8,319 nucleotides of DNA from Geobacteraceae bacterium (GCA_027064785.1 JAMOPE010000352.1:1-8319), one strand, 5' to 3'. Shown: positions 1-6,824, counted from the stretch's first letter. Numbers and translations: made by a program. Notes: generated by a model from the sequence alone, not told the origin.

Positions 1-730
1 CCGGATTTCCCAGTCCACCGGCACCGATGAGTGCCGCGATGACAACCATCGACAGGGCCATCATCAACGTCTGGTTGAGCCCGGCCATAATCGACGGCAT
101 TGCTAGGGGAAACTGAACCTTGCGCAGAACCTGCCAGCGGGTCGCCCCGAAAGCCAGTGCCGCTTCCACCAATTCCGGATGGACTTGACGAATTCCCAGG
201 CTGGTCAGTCGAATAATCGGAGGAAGAGCAAAAACGATGGTTGCAAGGATACCGGAGACAGTCCCGATACTAAACAGCATGACAACCGGGACAAGATAAA
301 CAAAAGCCGGGGTTGTCTGCATCGCATCAAGGCAGGGACGCAGAAAAACTTCAAAGCGATCGCTGCGACCGGCGAGAACCCCCAGCGGAATCCCGACCAA
401 AGCACAGAAAAAGACCGAACTGACAACCATCGCCAAAGTGATCATTGTATCTTCCCAGAGGCCGAGATAACCGATCAGGATAAACGTCAGTATAGTGAAA
501 ATGGTGACCCGTTTTCCGGCATAACGCCAGGCACCGGCGGCAAACAGCAGAATAACCAGCCATGGGGGGAGAACGGTAAAAAACCACTCCAAACCGTTGA
601 GGCTCAGTTCAATCGGAACCTTGATAATCTGAAAAATTTCCCGGTAATTCTGAACCAGCCAATCGACAAAAGTCTGAACCCATTCATCAAGCGGGATAAG
701 TTGTTCGTCAAAATTAAATAGATGCATCAT
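1..730 (-). CDS. proW: Glycine betaine/proline-type ABC transporter permease ProW (partial, C-terminus outside window)
   Basis: This is the inner-membrane permease of an osmoprotectant importer and would form the translocation channel driven by the adjacent ProV ATPase. The frame reads from ATG-ATG at 730-725 to the left edge, giving 243 residues without a stop. The first ~55 residues are soluble or amphipathic, as in ProW. Hydrophobic segments follow at roughly 56-70, 76-92, 97-122, 143-172 and 222-240. The family motif QTTPAFVYLVP is at 138-148. The EAA loop that docks onto the ATPase reads EAALAFGATRWQ at 189-200. The gene lies 27 bp downstream of proV on the same strand, so the two are almost certainly one operon. 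The substrate-binding protein ProX is not in the window and may lie further left. A GGAG/AAGG purine run sits just before the start. Exact substrate (betaine, proline, choline or similar) cannot be read from the permease. Confidence 0.93.
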   Translation of the reverse strand, partial: MMHLFNFDEQLIPLDEWVQTFVDWLVQNYREIFQIIKVPIELSLNGLEWFFTVLPPWLVILLFAAGAWRYAGKRVTIFTILTFILIGYLGLWEDTMITLAMVVSSVFFCALVGIPLGVLAGRSDRFEVFLRPCLDAMQTTPAFVYLVPVVMLFSIGTVSGILATIVFALPPIIRLTSLGIRQVHPELVEAALAFGATRWQVLRKVQFPLAMPSIMAGLNQTLMMALSMVVIAALIGAGGLGNP

Positions 731-757
731 GGACCTTACTCCGTAAATGTCTTGAGA

Positions 758-1957
758 TTAGTTGCGGTGCAGGGTTCGCAAAAACAGGTTCTTGGAGACC
801 GCCCCGAGATACCGATGATCCTCATCAAGGATCGGTAACGGCCATGGGCGTCCAGCGACCTTGGGCAGAATATCCTGTAAAGAATCATCTTTGTGAGCAA
901 CCACGACATCATTCAGATAAGCATTGTGAATCAGATTTGGAAGCGCATCGTCATCAAGCATTTCGCGCAAAGAATCAATCGAAACAATCCCCTTGAAAAC
1001 CTTGGTACTATCGATCACATAAGCGTACTCGCGATCATCCTTGATCAGCCGCTGCAATCCGGCGCGCGGATTCTTGCCATCAGTAATCGGAATGGTGACG
1101 TGGATATTTGTCGCGATATCACCGGCACTCAGGATGTTGGTGGGATCAACCCCGCGGAAAAAGGCACGGACATAATCATCCGCCGGGTTCTGGAGAATCT
1201 CTTCGGGGCTGCCAATCTGCACCACGCGACCCCCTTCCATAATGGCAATCCGATCACCGATACGCATCGCTTCATCAAGATCGTGCGAGATAAAAACGAT
1301 TGTCCGTCTCGCTTTTGACTGAAGTTTGAGCAGTTCGTCCTGCATTTCGGTTCGAATCAACGGATCGAGAGCCGAAAAAGCTTCGTCCATCAACAAAATA
1401 TCGGGATCAACAGCCAACCCGCGAGCCAACCCGACACGCTGCTGCATCCCCCCTGAAAGTTCATTCGGCATACTCTCAGCCCAGGCACCCAGGCCAACCT
1501 GTTCCAAAGCTTCAAGGGCCCGTGCTTCCCGGGTCTGGAGGTCAACACCATCCATTTCCAACCCAAACGCCGCATTCTGCAAAACGTTCATGTGGGGCAT
1601 CAAAGCAAAAGATTGAAACACCATACTCAGCTTACTGCGTCGCAGCTTGACCAATTGATCATCGGACATCGTCGTGATCTCTTCGCCATCAATCAAGACC
1701 TGCCCGGATGTCGGTTCGATTAAACGGTTGATCATCCGCACCATGGTCGACTTACCCGATCCGGATAACCCCATGATGACAAAAATTTCGCCCGTATAGA
1801 TTTTAAAACTGGCGTCCTGAACCCCGATGGTGGTTTCGGTTTTCTCAAAAATTTCTTCTTTGGTCTGACCCTGCTGGAGCAAGCTCATGGCTTTTTGGGG
1901 ATGGGGGCCGAAAATCTTATACAGATTCCTGATTTCGATTTTCGCTTGAACACTCAA
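758..1957 (-). CDS. proV: Glycine betaine/proline-type ABC transporter ATP-binding protein ProV with C-terminal CBS domains
   Basis: This 399-residue protein is the cytoplasmic ATPase of the osmolyte importer. It contains Walker A GLSGSGKST at 63-71, the Q-loop Gln at 115, the ABC signature LSGGMQQR at 167-174, Walker B ILLMDE at 187-192, and the switch His of FISHD at 225. The N-terminal extension GPHPQKAMSLLQQGQTKEEI (17-36) is typical of the ProV/OpuAA group. From about 276 to 399 the protein carries two CBS-like segments. In OpuA-type systems these sense ionic strength or nucleotides and gate transport. Length matches E. coli ProV (about 400). The start is TTG at 1957-1955: it has a GGAG Shine-Dalgarno at 1968-1965, 7 nt away, and the family N-terminus follows directly. 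proW follows after 27 bp. No promoter could be assigned confidently upstream. Confidence 0.96.
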   Translation of the reverse strand: MSVQAKIEIRNLYKIFGPHPQKAMSLLQQGQTKEEIFEKTETTIGVQDASFKIYTGEIFVIMGLSGSGKSTMVRMINRLIEPTSGQVLIDGEEITTMSDDQLVKLRRSKLSMVFQSFALMPHMNVLQNAAFGLEMDGVDLQTREARALEALEQVGLGAWAESMPNELSGGMQQRVGLARGLAVDPDILLMDEAFSALDPLIRTEMQDELLKLQSKARRTIVFISHDLDEAMRIGDRIAIMEGGRVVQIGSPEEILQNPADDYVRAFFRGVDPTNILSAGDIATNIHVTIPITDGKNPRAGLQRLIKDDREYAYVIDSTKVFKGIVSIDSLREMLDDDALPNLIHNAYLNDVVVAHKDDSLQDILPKVAGRPWPLPILDEDHRYLGAVSKNLFLRTLHRN

Positions 1958-2344
1958 CGTGACTCTCCTTGATTTTCAAATGATTCACTTCAAATACAGC
2001 AGTACAAAAAGCTGGACAGGGCTCCGCCTACAACAAAACCCACATAAATAGAAAACTTTTATTTTTTAATAGGACAGAGCACCCACGACCTGATTCTGCA
2101 AGAACAACAAAACCAAGTGTAACTCTGATCGGAAAGAAAATCTTCGAGCACCACACGGGGTCGTACTCTCATGATGATTTTCTTGCGGGACGAGGTCGGA
2201 ACATCCTGGCAGGATGCCACCTTGCGGCTATACCATAGCGAGACTGGCAAAACTTGTCAAATTGGATGGCGGAAAAATTGGAGGTTGGTAGACCAAATTA
2301 ATGAATGATGTCTTCGTAGTCATAACCTGTGTGTACAACAACCA
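1958..2344. other. Gene-poor spacer between the R-M cassette and proV
   Basis: No convincing gene is seen in this 387-bp spacer. It should hold the proV promoter and leader on the minus strand, plus the left boundary of the R-M cassette, but no clear -35/-10 pair or terminator is visible. A 63-codon minus-strand frame (2059-2250) has no recognisable motif. Two small palindromes are present: CATCCTG-G-CAGGATG (2202-2216) and TTGGT-AG-ACCAA (2285-2296). The segment 2040-2075 is very A/T-rich. Confidence 0.6.
2202..2216. repeat. Short perfect palindrome upstream of proV
   Basis: CATCCTG and CAGGATG are perfect inverted 7-mers separated by a single G. A one-base centre makes this more like a protein-binding dyad than an RNA hairpin. 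It lies about 245 bp upstream of the proV start, far for a classical operator. No known regulator site is recognised. Confidence 0.4.
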
Positions 2345-3079
2345 TTAGCTTTTGATACTTACCCATGTATCATCAAAACCGATTTGCTCCATTGTTTGCT
2401 CAAAATCTAAAATGGTGGGGCGTTTTATTTGAAAACGTACAGATGAGGATGGAACTGCATATTTTATGGTAAATTGCGACCCATGAGGCTGCCATGTAAA
2501 CTTATGCTTATTCGTTGTTTTGTTAAAACCCTCAAAGTTACCATGGCTATTGACTTTCCACTCATATTCATTTGCAACATATTTATGAGTTTCCTCCTCA
2601 AAAAGCGTAAATTCCAACGTGTTTATATTTCTAACTAAAATTGTTGTACGCAAAAAATCAAACTGATCTAACGCAATATTGACCCTCTCATTCCATATAT
2701 TTATCACTGCTTTTCCAGTTTTCTGTATATCTTTATGTGGGTTTTGAATTCCATATGAATAATTAGGTGAATTTCTTCCAGAAATAACCCTCAATTCAGT
2801 ACACAAATGCGGATTATTATTTTGTACACTTTTAACTGACCAAGACTGCCCATCAACCACCACATCAGCTAAACCAACAGGGCTCGAGAGATGAATTCCA
2901 TCGATAGCTTTCGCAAAAATATCACCCCAGTCCTCACCGCTAATATTTGTTTTCCCTATAGCAAAGCTATATATAAGCCAACGACTTATCTCGTAGATTA
3001 CTTTCTGCGGAAAATCCCCTATCGGATACAGTTCTGTATTTCTTCTGTTTTTTCTGTCGCGCAGTTTCGGTGGACGCAT
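2345..3079 (-). CDS. Probable type II restriction endonuclease (partner of the adjacent C5 methyltransferase)
   Basis: This 244-residue protein is not recognised from sequence as a named family. The endonuclease role is inferred from position: it directly follows and overlaps a DNA methyltransferase, the usual R-M layout. A possible nuclease core lies at 60-95. Asp72 in GLADVVVDG is followed by Ser81-Val82-Lys83, then Glu95. SVK followed 12 residues later by Glu resembles the relocated-glutamate variant of PD-(D/E)XK seen in Cfr10I/NgoMIV-type enzymes, where Ser replaces the usual acidic residue before Lys. This match is by eye only. There is no signal peptide or membrane segment. The ATG at 3079 has AGAGG seven bases upstream, inside the methyltransferase gene, and the two frames overlap by 113 bp. 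Base use is much more A/T-rich than proV or aroC, pointing to horizontal acquisition. Another cassette-linked function cannot be excluded. Confidence 0.68.
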   Translation of the reverse strand: MRPPKLRDRKNRRNTELYPIGDFPQKVIYEISRWLIYSFAIGKTNISGEDWGDIFAKAIDGIHLSSPVGLADVVVDGQSWSVKSVQNNNPHLCTELRVISGRNSPNYSYGIQNPHKDIQKTGKAVINIWNERVNIALDQFDFLRTTILVRNINTLEFTLFEEETHKYVANEYEWKVNSHGNFEGFNKTTNKHKFTWQPHGSQFTIKYAVPSSSVRFQIKRPTILDFEQTMEQIGFDDTWVSIKS

Positions 3080-3968
3080 GAATAACCTCTTTTATTACCG
3101 CCTTAACCATTGGCACAGGAACTGCGTTCCCAGCTTGTTTTCTAGTTTGTGAATCTGAACAAACTATTTTGAATCCATTTGGAAATCCTTGGAGCCTCAA
3201 CATTTCTCGTGGTGTTAACCTTCTTTCTCCATCTACCAATAAATAATTATATGATGCTCCAGCTCTTAGTGCACAAGAAAATGGGTAGCTCGAAATATTA
3301 CCACTTTTATTCTCATGCCAAATTCCAGGGGAATATTTACTAGTATGTTTTTCCTGCCTTTTTTTGTAAATTCTGGCACTTGCATAGTGCTTGTCATCTA
3401 CATTATCCTCTAAGATTTCAGAAAGGGGTTTATATGTTTGCTTTTTCTTAGGCCAGGAAAACTCAACATCATGGTCAAGAAAACCAACAATCAATATTCT
3501 CTCTCTCTTTTGCGGCAACCCATAATCGAGAGCATTAAGAATCTTCCAAACTGTTTTGTAGCCCAAGCTATTTAACGTTTCTATAATTTTCGTTAGCGTT
3601 CTCTTACTATCATGTGTCGCCAACTGTTTAACATTTTCAAGCACAATCATTGGTGGTTTTTTAACTTTAAGTATTTTTGCAATCTCAAAAAAAAGAGTAC
3701 CCCGCATGTCATCAAATCCATTCTTGTTGCCAATAATGCTAAATGGCTGACAAGGAAAGCCGGCACAAAGCAAATCATGCGTTGGTATTTCGTTGATGTC
3801 AACTTTTGTAATATCACCATGTGGTTTTATGTCATAATTTGCTTCATAAGCTTTGGCCGCTTCTAAGTCAATTTCACTGGCAAACACACATTTTCCACCA
3901 CACGCCGTTGCAGCCAGATGAAAACCACCAATTCCTGCAAACAAATCAATAAATTTTATTTCTTCCAT
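2967..3968 (-). CDS. DNA (cytosine-5)-methyltransferase of a type II restriction-modification system
   Basis: The enzyme transfers a methyl group from S-adenosylmethionine to C5 of cytosine in its target site, protecting DNA from the partner nuclease. All key m5C motifs are visible in its 333 residues: motif I DLFAGIGGF (8-16) for AdoMet, motif IV GFPCQPFS (70-77) with catalytic Cys73, motif VI ENV (111-113), motif VIII QKRERILIVGF (153-163), motif IX RLTPREMLRLQGFP (250-263) and motif X QAGNAVPVPM (278-287). The target-recognition region is roughly 165-248. It is short, as expected for a mono-specific enzyme, but the recognised sequence cannot be deduced by eye. After motif X comes a basic, low-complexity tail (302-333) encoded in the stretch shared with the downstream gene. 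A GGTGG motif precedes the ATG, and a good promoter lies at 4018-4045. The gene is A/T-rich relative to the flanks. Confidence 0.96.
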   Translation of the reverse strand: MEEIKFIDLFAGIGGFHLAATACGGKCVFASEIDLEAAKAYEANYDIKPHGDITKVDINEIPTHDLLCAGFPCQPFSIIGNKNGFDDMRGTLFFEIAKILKVKKPPMIVLENVKQLATHDSKRTLTKIIETLNSLGYKTVWKILNALDYGLPQKRERILIVGFLDHDVEFSWPKKKQTYKPLSEILEDNVDDKHYASARIYKKRQEKHTSKYSPGIWHENKSGNISSYPFSCALRAGASYNYLLVDGERRLTPREMLRLQGFPNGFKIVCSDSQTRKQAGNAVPVPMVKAVIKEVIHASTETARQKKQKKYRTVSDRGFSAESNLRDKSLAYI

Positions 3969-4017
3969 AATCTACCACCGACAATATTTTTACATAGAGA
4001 CAACCTAGATAGTGCTA

Positions 4018-4045
4018 ATTATAACAAAAAAACTAATAATGTACA
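4018..4045 (-). promoter_or_regulatory. Candidate sigma70-type promoter of the methyltransferase gene
   Basis: On the minus strand, TGTACA (4045-4040, four of six matches to TTGACA) is followed by a 16-bp spacer and a perfect TATAAT (4023-4018). Initiation near 4011 would give a leader of about 43 nt. The -10 lies in the A/T-rich cassette DNA while the -35 lies at the first bases of the transposase remnant. Confidence 0.6.
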
Positions 4046-4226
4046 TCCCGGAGCTTGGTACCATGTGATGAATCGTGGTCGACAGCGAAAGGACGTTTTT
4101 CTGGATGAGACAGAATATCATTTGTTTCTTGACGTGTTGAAAGACACTGTAGAAATGTGGAATCTGAAAGTGACTGCCTATTGCTTGATGTCAAACCACT
4201 ACCACCTTCTGGCACGAACACTGGAA
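4041..4226 (+). pseudogene. N-terminal fragment of a REP-associated tyrosine transposase (RAYT, IS200-like Y1 family)
   Basis: The translation of 4041-4226 reads HPGAWYHVMNRGRQRKDVF, then a segment rich in family-typical residues, and ends SNHYHLLART. These match the RAYT/TnpA-REP family: the opening PGAWYHVMNRG, and the metal-binding HUH motif as His-Tyr-His (4197-4205). The usual first residues (of the type MARPLRIEY) are absent, and similarity stops just after HUH at about 4220-4226. The catalytic tyrosine helix and the rest of the protein are missing, so the product would be inactive. The frame stays open on both sides only by chance, crossing antisense through the methyltransferase start and the RRM gene. 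RAYTs cut single-stranded palindromic elements. The remnant sits exactly at the right edge of the R-M cassette, suggesting that cassette arrival or a later deletion truncated it. Confidence 0.85.
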
Positions 4227-4297
4227 AGGTCCGAGGACGCCATACCCACCGTCAACAATCCGGAAACATTTCACTTCCCGCCACTCACTCAATTGTC

Positions 4298-4651
4298 CTA
4301 TCTCACCTTTTTCCGCCCTTTAGGGACCCGCTTCCGCCGGGTTCTTTTTTCCGGAAGTTCGACAACCGGTGCAATCGCTGCCATTTCCTCTTTGGTCTTT
4401 GCTGCCGAGACACTGATACAACGATCGAGCAGCCGGGTTCCATCAAGCATATTGATGGCGTCTTTGGTTTCGGCGTCATTGGACATACAAACGAAGGCGA
4501 CCCCTTTAAACTGACCGCTTTTAGGGTCGGTGACCATGTTGATGGAACGGACGGTTCCACACACGGAGAAAAGCTTGCGGATCTCCTCTTCGGTAATTTC
4601 GAAGGAGAGTTCACTGACAAAGATATCTTTAATTTTTGATTTTGATTTCAT
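4298..4651 (-). CDS. Small RRM-domain RNA-binding protein
   Basis: This 117-residue protein is one RNA-recognition motif with a basic tail. RNP2 is at 9-15 (DIFVSEL) and RNP1 at 49-56 (KGVAFVCM), with the usual beta-alpha-beta spacing between and after them up to about residue 84. Compared with typical bacterial RRM proteins (IYVGNL and KGFGFVEM), the Gly-Asn of RNP2 is Ser-Glu and the first aromatic of RNP1 is Val. Phe11 and Phe53 remain to stack on bases. Residues 102-117 are strongly basic (EKRTRRKRVPKGRKKVR) and would add non-specific RNA affinity. The ATG (4651-4649) overlaps the rbgA stop codon by four bases (ATGA), implying translational coupling. The RNA target is unknown. Family members in bacteria are often linked to cold or stress responses, but nothing in this sequence shows that. 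Confidence 0.9.
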   Translation of the reverse strand: MKSKSKIKDIFVSELSFEITEEEIRKLFSVCGTVRSINMVTDPKSGQFKGVAFVCMSNDAETKDAINMLDGTRLLDRCISVSAAKTKEEMAAIAPVVELPEKRTRRKRVPKGRKKVR

Positions 4652-5514
4652 TCGGTTTCTACTTTCTGGTCAAAAGCCCCCGGGGCTTCATTGGGACGTT
4701 CCAGCGAGATTGCTCCCAGACTCCCGGCTCTGAGCTCACGTAATAATAATTCGGCAGCACGATACAGATCGACATCGCCCCCCTTGATCAGGCAGCCACG
4801 TCGGCGACCGATCTCTTCAACAATCTGCAGCGGGGTTTCGGGCATTTCGGGAAACTTGTAACGTTTCAGCAACATCGCCGGGTAGCGTTCTTTCAGATAT
4901 TGAGCGGTGGTCAATCCAACTTCAACGGTATCGTAGGCATTGTCGCCAATCGCCCCGCTGGTCGCCAACCGACAGGCACCCGCCATATCATCAAGAACCG
5001 GCCATAAGAGCCCCGGTGTATCGGAGAGGAGAATCCCGTTGCGCAGATCAATCTGCTGGGGGCAGGTGGTAATTGCCGGCTTATCACCGACTCGCGCCAT
5101 CTTTTTCCCCGCCATGGTATTAATCAGCGTCGATTTTCCAACATTGGGAATCCCGACCACCAGAACCCGCAGTGGTTTCCCTTTCTTGGATCGTGCCGGA
5201 AGCATCTTACGGCACAACTTCGGGATCAGCCCACCATCCCGGCGGTTTCTGGCATCCAAGGGGATTGCTTTAACTTCCTGTTGCTGTTCAAAAAAACTGA
5301 CCCAATTCTTGGTCACGGTCGGATCGGCAAGATCGTTCTTGTTCAACACCTTGATACACGGCTTGTCACCGCGTAGCCGTTCCAACAGCGGATTGGCACT
5401 GCTGGCAGGAAGGCGGGCATCAAGAACTTCAATCACCAGATCAATTTTGGGCAATATTTCAATAATCTGTGCCCGGGCTTTTTTCATGTGACCCGGATAC
5501 CAGTCAATAATCAT
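4648..5514 (-). CDS. rbgA: Ribosome biogenesis GTPase YlqF/RbgA
   Basis: This is a 288-residue circularly permuted GTPase that acts in late assembly of the large (50S) ribosomal subunit. The permuted order is visible: G4 NKND at 58-61 comes first, then G1 GIPNVGKST at 121-129, a G2 region around Thr149-Thr150, and G3 DTPG at 165-168. The N-terminus MIIDWYPGHMKKAR is diagnostic for the YlqF subfamily, and the C-terminal helical domain (about 200-275) would contact rRNA. Length is normal for the family (about 280-290). The start ATG at 5514 has only a weak GAGA purine run upstream. The stop overlaps the ATG of the RRM-protein gene, so the two form an operon. No separate promoter was identified in the 115-bp gap to aroC, so readthrough from aroC is possible. 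Confidence 0.95.
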   Translation of the reverse strand: MIIDWYPGHMKKARAQIIEILPKIDLVIEVLDARLPASSANPLLERLRGDKPCIKVLNKNDLADPTVTKNWVSFFEQQQEVKAIPLDARNRRDGGLIPKLCRKMLPARSKKGKPLRVLVVGIPNVGKSTLINTMAGKKMARVGDKPAITTCPQQIDLRNGILLSDTPGLLWPVLDDMAGACRLATSGAIGDNAYDTVEVGLTTAQYLKERYPAMLLKRYKFPEMPETPLQIVEEIGRRRGCLIKGGDVDLYRAAELLLRELRAGSLGAISLERPNEAPGAFDQKVETE

Positions 5515-5548
5515 CTATTTTCTCTTTCAAAACAGGGACAAAAGCTTC

Positions 5549-5618
5549 AACGGAGAGGCGGAGAGCAATCATAACCATTCTTTTTCTCCGAACTCAGCGT
5601 TCTCAGCGTCTCTCCGTT
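5549..5618. repeat. Inverted-repeat element with 9-nt periodicity between rbgA and aroC
   Basis: AACGGAGAG (5549-5557) is perfectly inverted as CTCTCCGTT (5610-5618), about 52 nt apart. The right half is built of 9-nt units: CTCAGCGT occurs at 5593-5600 and again at 5602-5609, followed by TCTCCGTT. The left half repeats GGAGAG twice (5552-5557 and 5560-5565). This resembles the C/T-rich phrases of the CTCTGCGTT type dispersed between genes in many bacterial genomes. It could fold in the transcript leading into rbgA or ending aroC, but there is no T-tract. Confidence 0.55.
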
Positions 5619-5629
5619 AAAAACCGTCT

Positions 5630-6706
5630 TTATTCCCGCATTTTCTGGAGCATCACCAGATCGGCCAGGACCAATGCCGTCATCGTTTCAACAATGGGGA
5701 TCGCCCGGGGGACAACACAGGGGTCGTGGCGACCTTTGGCGGCTAATTCAACATCGTTACCGTCAAAATCGACAGTTTTTTGTGCCTGACCGATGGTTGC
5801 CGGGGGTTTGAATGCAACCCGGAAGTAGACCGGCTCACCATTGGAAATACCACCCTGGACACCACCACTGAAATTGGTCGTTGTCCCTAACCGCTCACCT
5901 TTTTTGACAAACGGATCGTTGTGAACTGAACCACGCATCCGTGCCCCGGAAAAACCGGAACCGATCTCAAATCCTTTGGTCGCCGGCAATGACAACATGG
6001 CATGAGCCAGCATTGCTTCAAGGCGATCAAAGACCGGCTCACCCAGCCCGGCAGGGAGATTACGACAGACACAACTGACCACTCCACCAACCGAATCTTT
6101 GGCTGCCCGGGCAGCAACAATCTCGGCCGTCATCTTTTCAGCAGCTTCGACATCGGGACAACGGATATCGTTGGCATCGACCTCAGCACGCGAAATTGTG
6201 TCCATATCGACATTGTCAGTATCATAATCGCCGACCGAGCTAACCCAGGCGACAATTTCAATCCCGTATTGTTCCAGTAAATATTTCTCGGCAATCGCTC
6301 CGGCAGCCACCCGACCGATTGTTTCACGGGCACTCGAACGGCCACCGCCGCTTGAAGCGTGAATGCCATATTTCATCTGATAGGTGTAATCGGCGTGTGA
6401 CGGGCGCGGAACCTGACTCATCGAGCCGTAATCGCCGGGACGCTGATCTTTGTTATTCACCATCAGACCGATAGGCGTTCCGAGGGTCAGTCCATTTTCA
6501 ATCCCTGACAGAACCTGCACCTGATCGGCTTCATTACGCTCGGTTCCCAGCTTGTTACCGCCCGGACGGCGACGATCGAGCTGGACCTGAATATCATCGG
6601 CACTCAACGCCATCCTGGGCGGAACACCATCAACAACCACACCGACACTGCGGCAGTGGGACTCACCAAAAGTACTGATTCTGAACATTCGACCAAAACT
6701 TGACAT
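5630..6706 (-). CDS. aroC: Chorismate synthase
   Basis: This enzyme converts 5-enolpyruvylshikimate-3-phosphate to chorismate, the last step of the shikimate pathway, and requires reduced FMN. All three family signatures are visible in its 358 residues: GESHC at 14-18 with the conserved His17, [18 protein letters not shown] around 120-137, and RHDPCVVPR at 326-334. The second conserved His is in RPSHADYTY (His104). Length is within the usual 350-390 range, and the FMN-binding insert regions look intact. The ATG at 6706 is preceded by a modest GAGAG motif. The gene is divergent from the thiamine operon and heads a possible run aroC-rbgA-RRM gene on the minus strand. An extended -10 candidate lies upstream at 6756-6764. 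Nothing appears truncated. Confidence 0.98.
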   Translation of the reverse strand: MSSFGRMFRISTFGESHCRSVGVVVDGVPPRMALSADDIQVQLDRRRPGGNKLGTERNEADQVQVLSGIENGLTLGTPIGLMVNNKDQRPGDYGSMSQVPRPSHADYTYQMKYGIHASSGGGRSSARETIGRVAAGAIAEKYLLEQYGIEIVAWVSSVGDYDTDNVDMDTISRAEVDANDIRCPDVEAAEKMTAEIVAARAAKDSVGGVVSCVCRNLPAGLGEPVFDRLEAMLAHAMLSLPATKGFEIGSGFSGARMRGSVHNDPFVKKGERLGTTTNFSGGVQGGISNGEPVYFRVAFKPPATIGQAQKTVDFDGNDVELAAKGRHDPCVVPRAIPIVETMTALVLADLVMLQKMRE

Positions 6707-6755
6707 AAAATCTCTCTACAATTGTGATTTTTCGGTTAAAAATAACATTCCTCCC

Positions 6756-6764
6756 AGCATAGCA
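6756..6764 (-). promoter_or_regulatory. Candidate extended -10 promoter element for aroC
   Basis: Reading the minus strand, TGC followed by TATGCT gives an extended -10 box (TGnTATnnT type). Initiation near 6749 would leave a leader of about 43 nt. No good -35 hexamer is present at 17 bp, so the call rests on the extended -10 alone. Confidence 0.3.
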
Positions 6765-6804
6765 GAAAAAACACTGTGGGGCTATTTTGATCACGAACCA
6801 GCTT

Positions 6805-6824
6805 CACAGTTGCACCACAGTTGC
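6805..6824 (+). repeat. Tandem 9-bp direct repeat in the aroC-thiB divergent region
   Basis: CACAGTTGC occurs at 6805-6813 and 6816-6824, an 11-bp period that places both copies on the same face of the helix. The pair overlaps the -35 and spacer of the candidate thiB promoter. It could be an operator, but no regulator is recognised. Confidence 0.4.

Noticed and set aside
179..721. 180-codon plus-strand reading frame across proW
   Set aside because: It is antisense to the clear ProW translation, has a low-complexity polar composition and no recognisable domain.
2059..2250. 63-codon minus-strand frame upstream of proV
   Set aside because: No motif, no good Shine-Dalgarno and odd composition. 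Treated as spacer.
4227..4297. Possible terminator after the RRM gene
   Set aside because: Only a weak GGAAA/TTTCC-type pairing without a T-tract was found in this gap.
4326..4348. Terminator-like hairpin ACCCG/CGGGT followed by TCTTTTTT on the plus strand
   Set aside because: It is within the coding sequence of the RRM gene on the opposite strand (Gly/Arg/Lys codons). The stem is only 5 bp, and there is no active plus-strand gene to terminate.
3918..4514. 198-codon plus-strand reading frame containing the RAYT fragment
   Set aside because: Only about 4041-4226 is transposase-like. The ends are antisense to the methyltransferase start and to the RRM gene, so it is not a real full-length gene.
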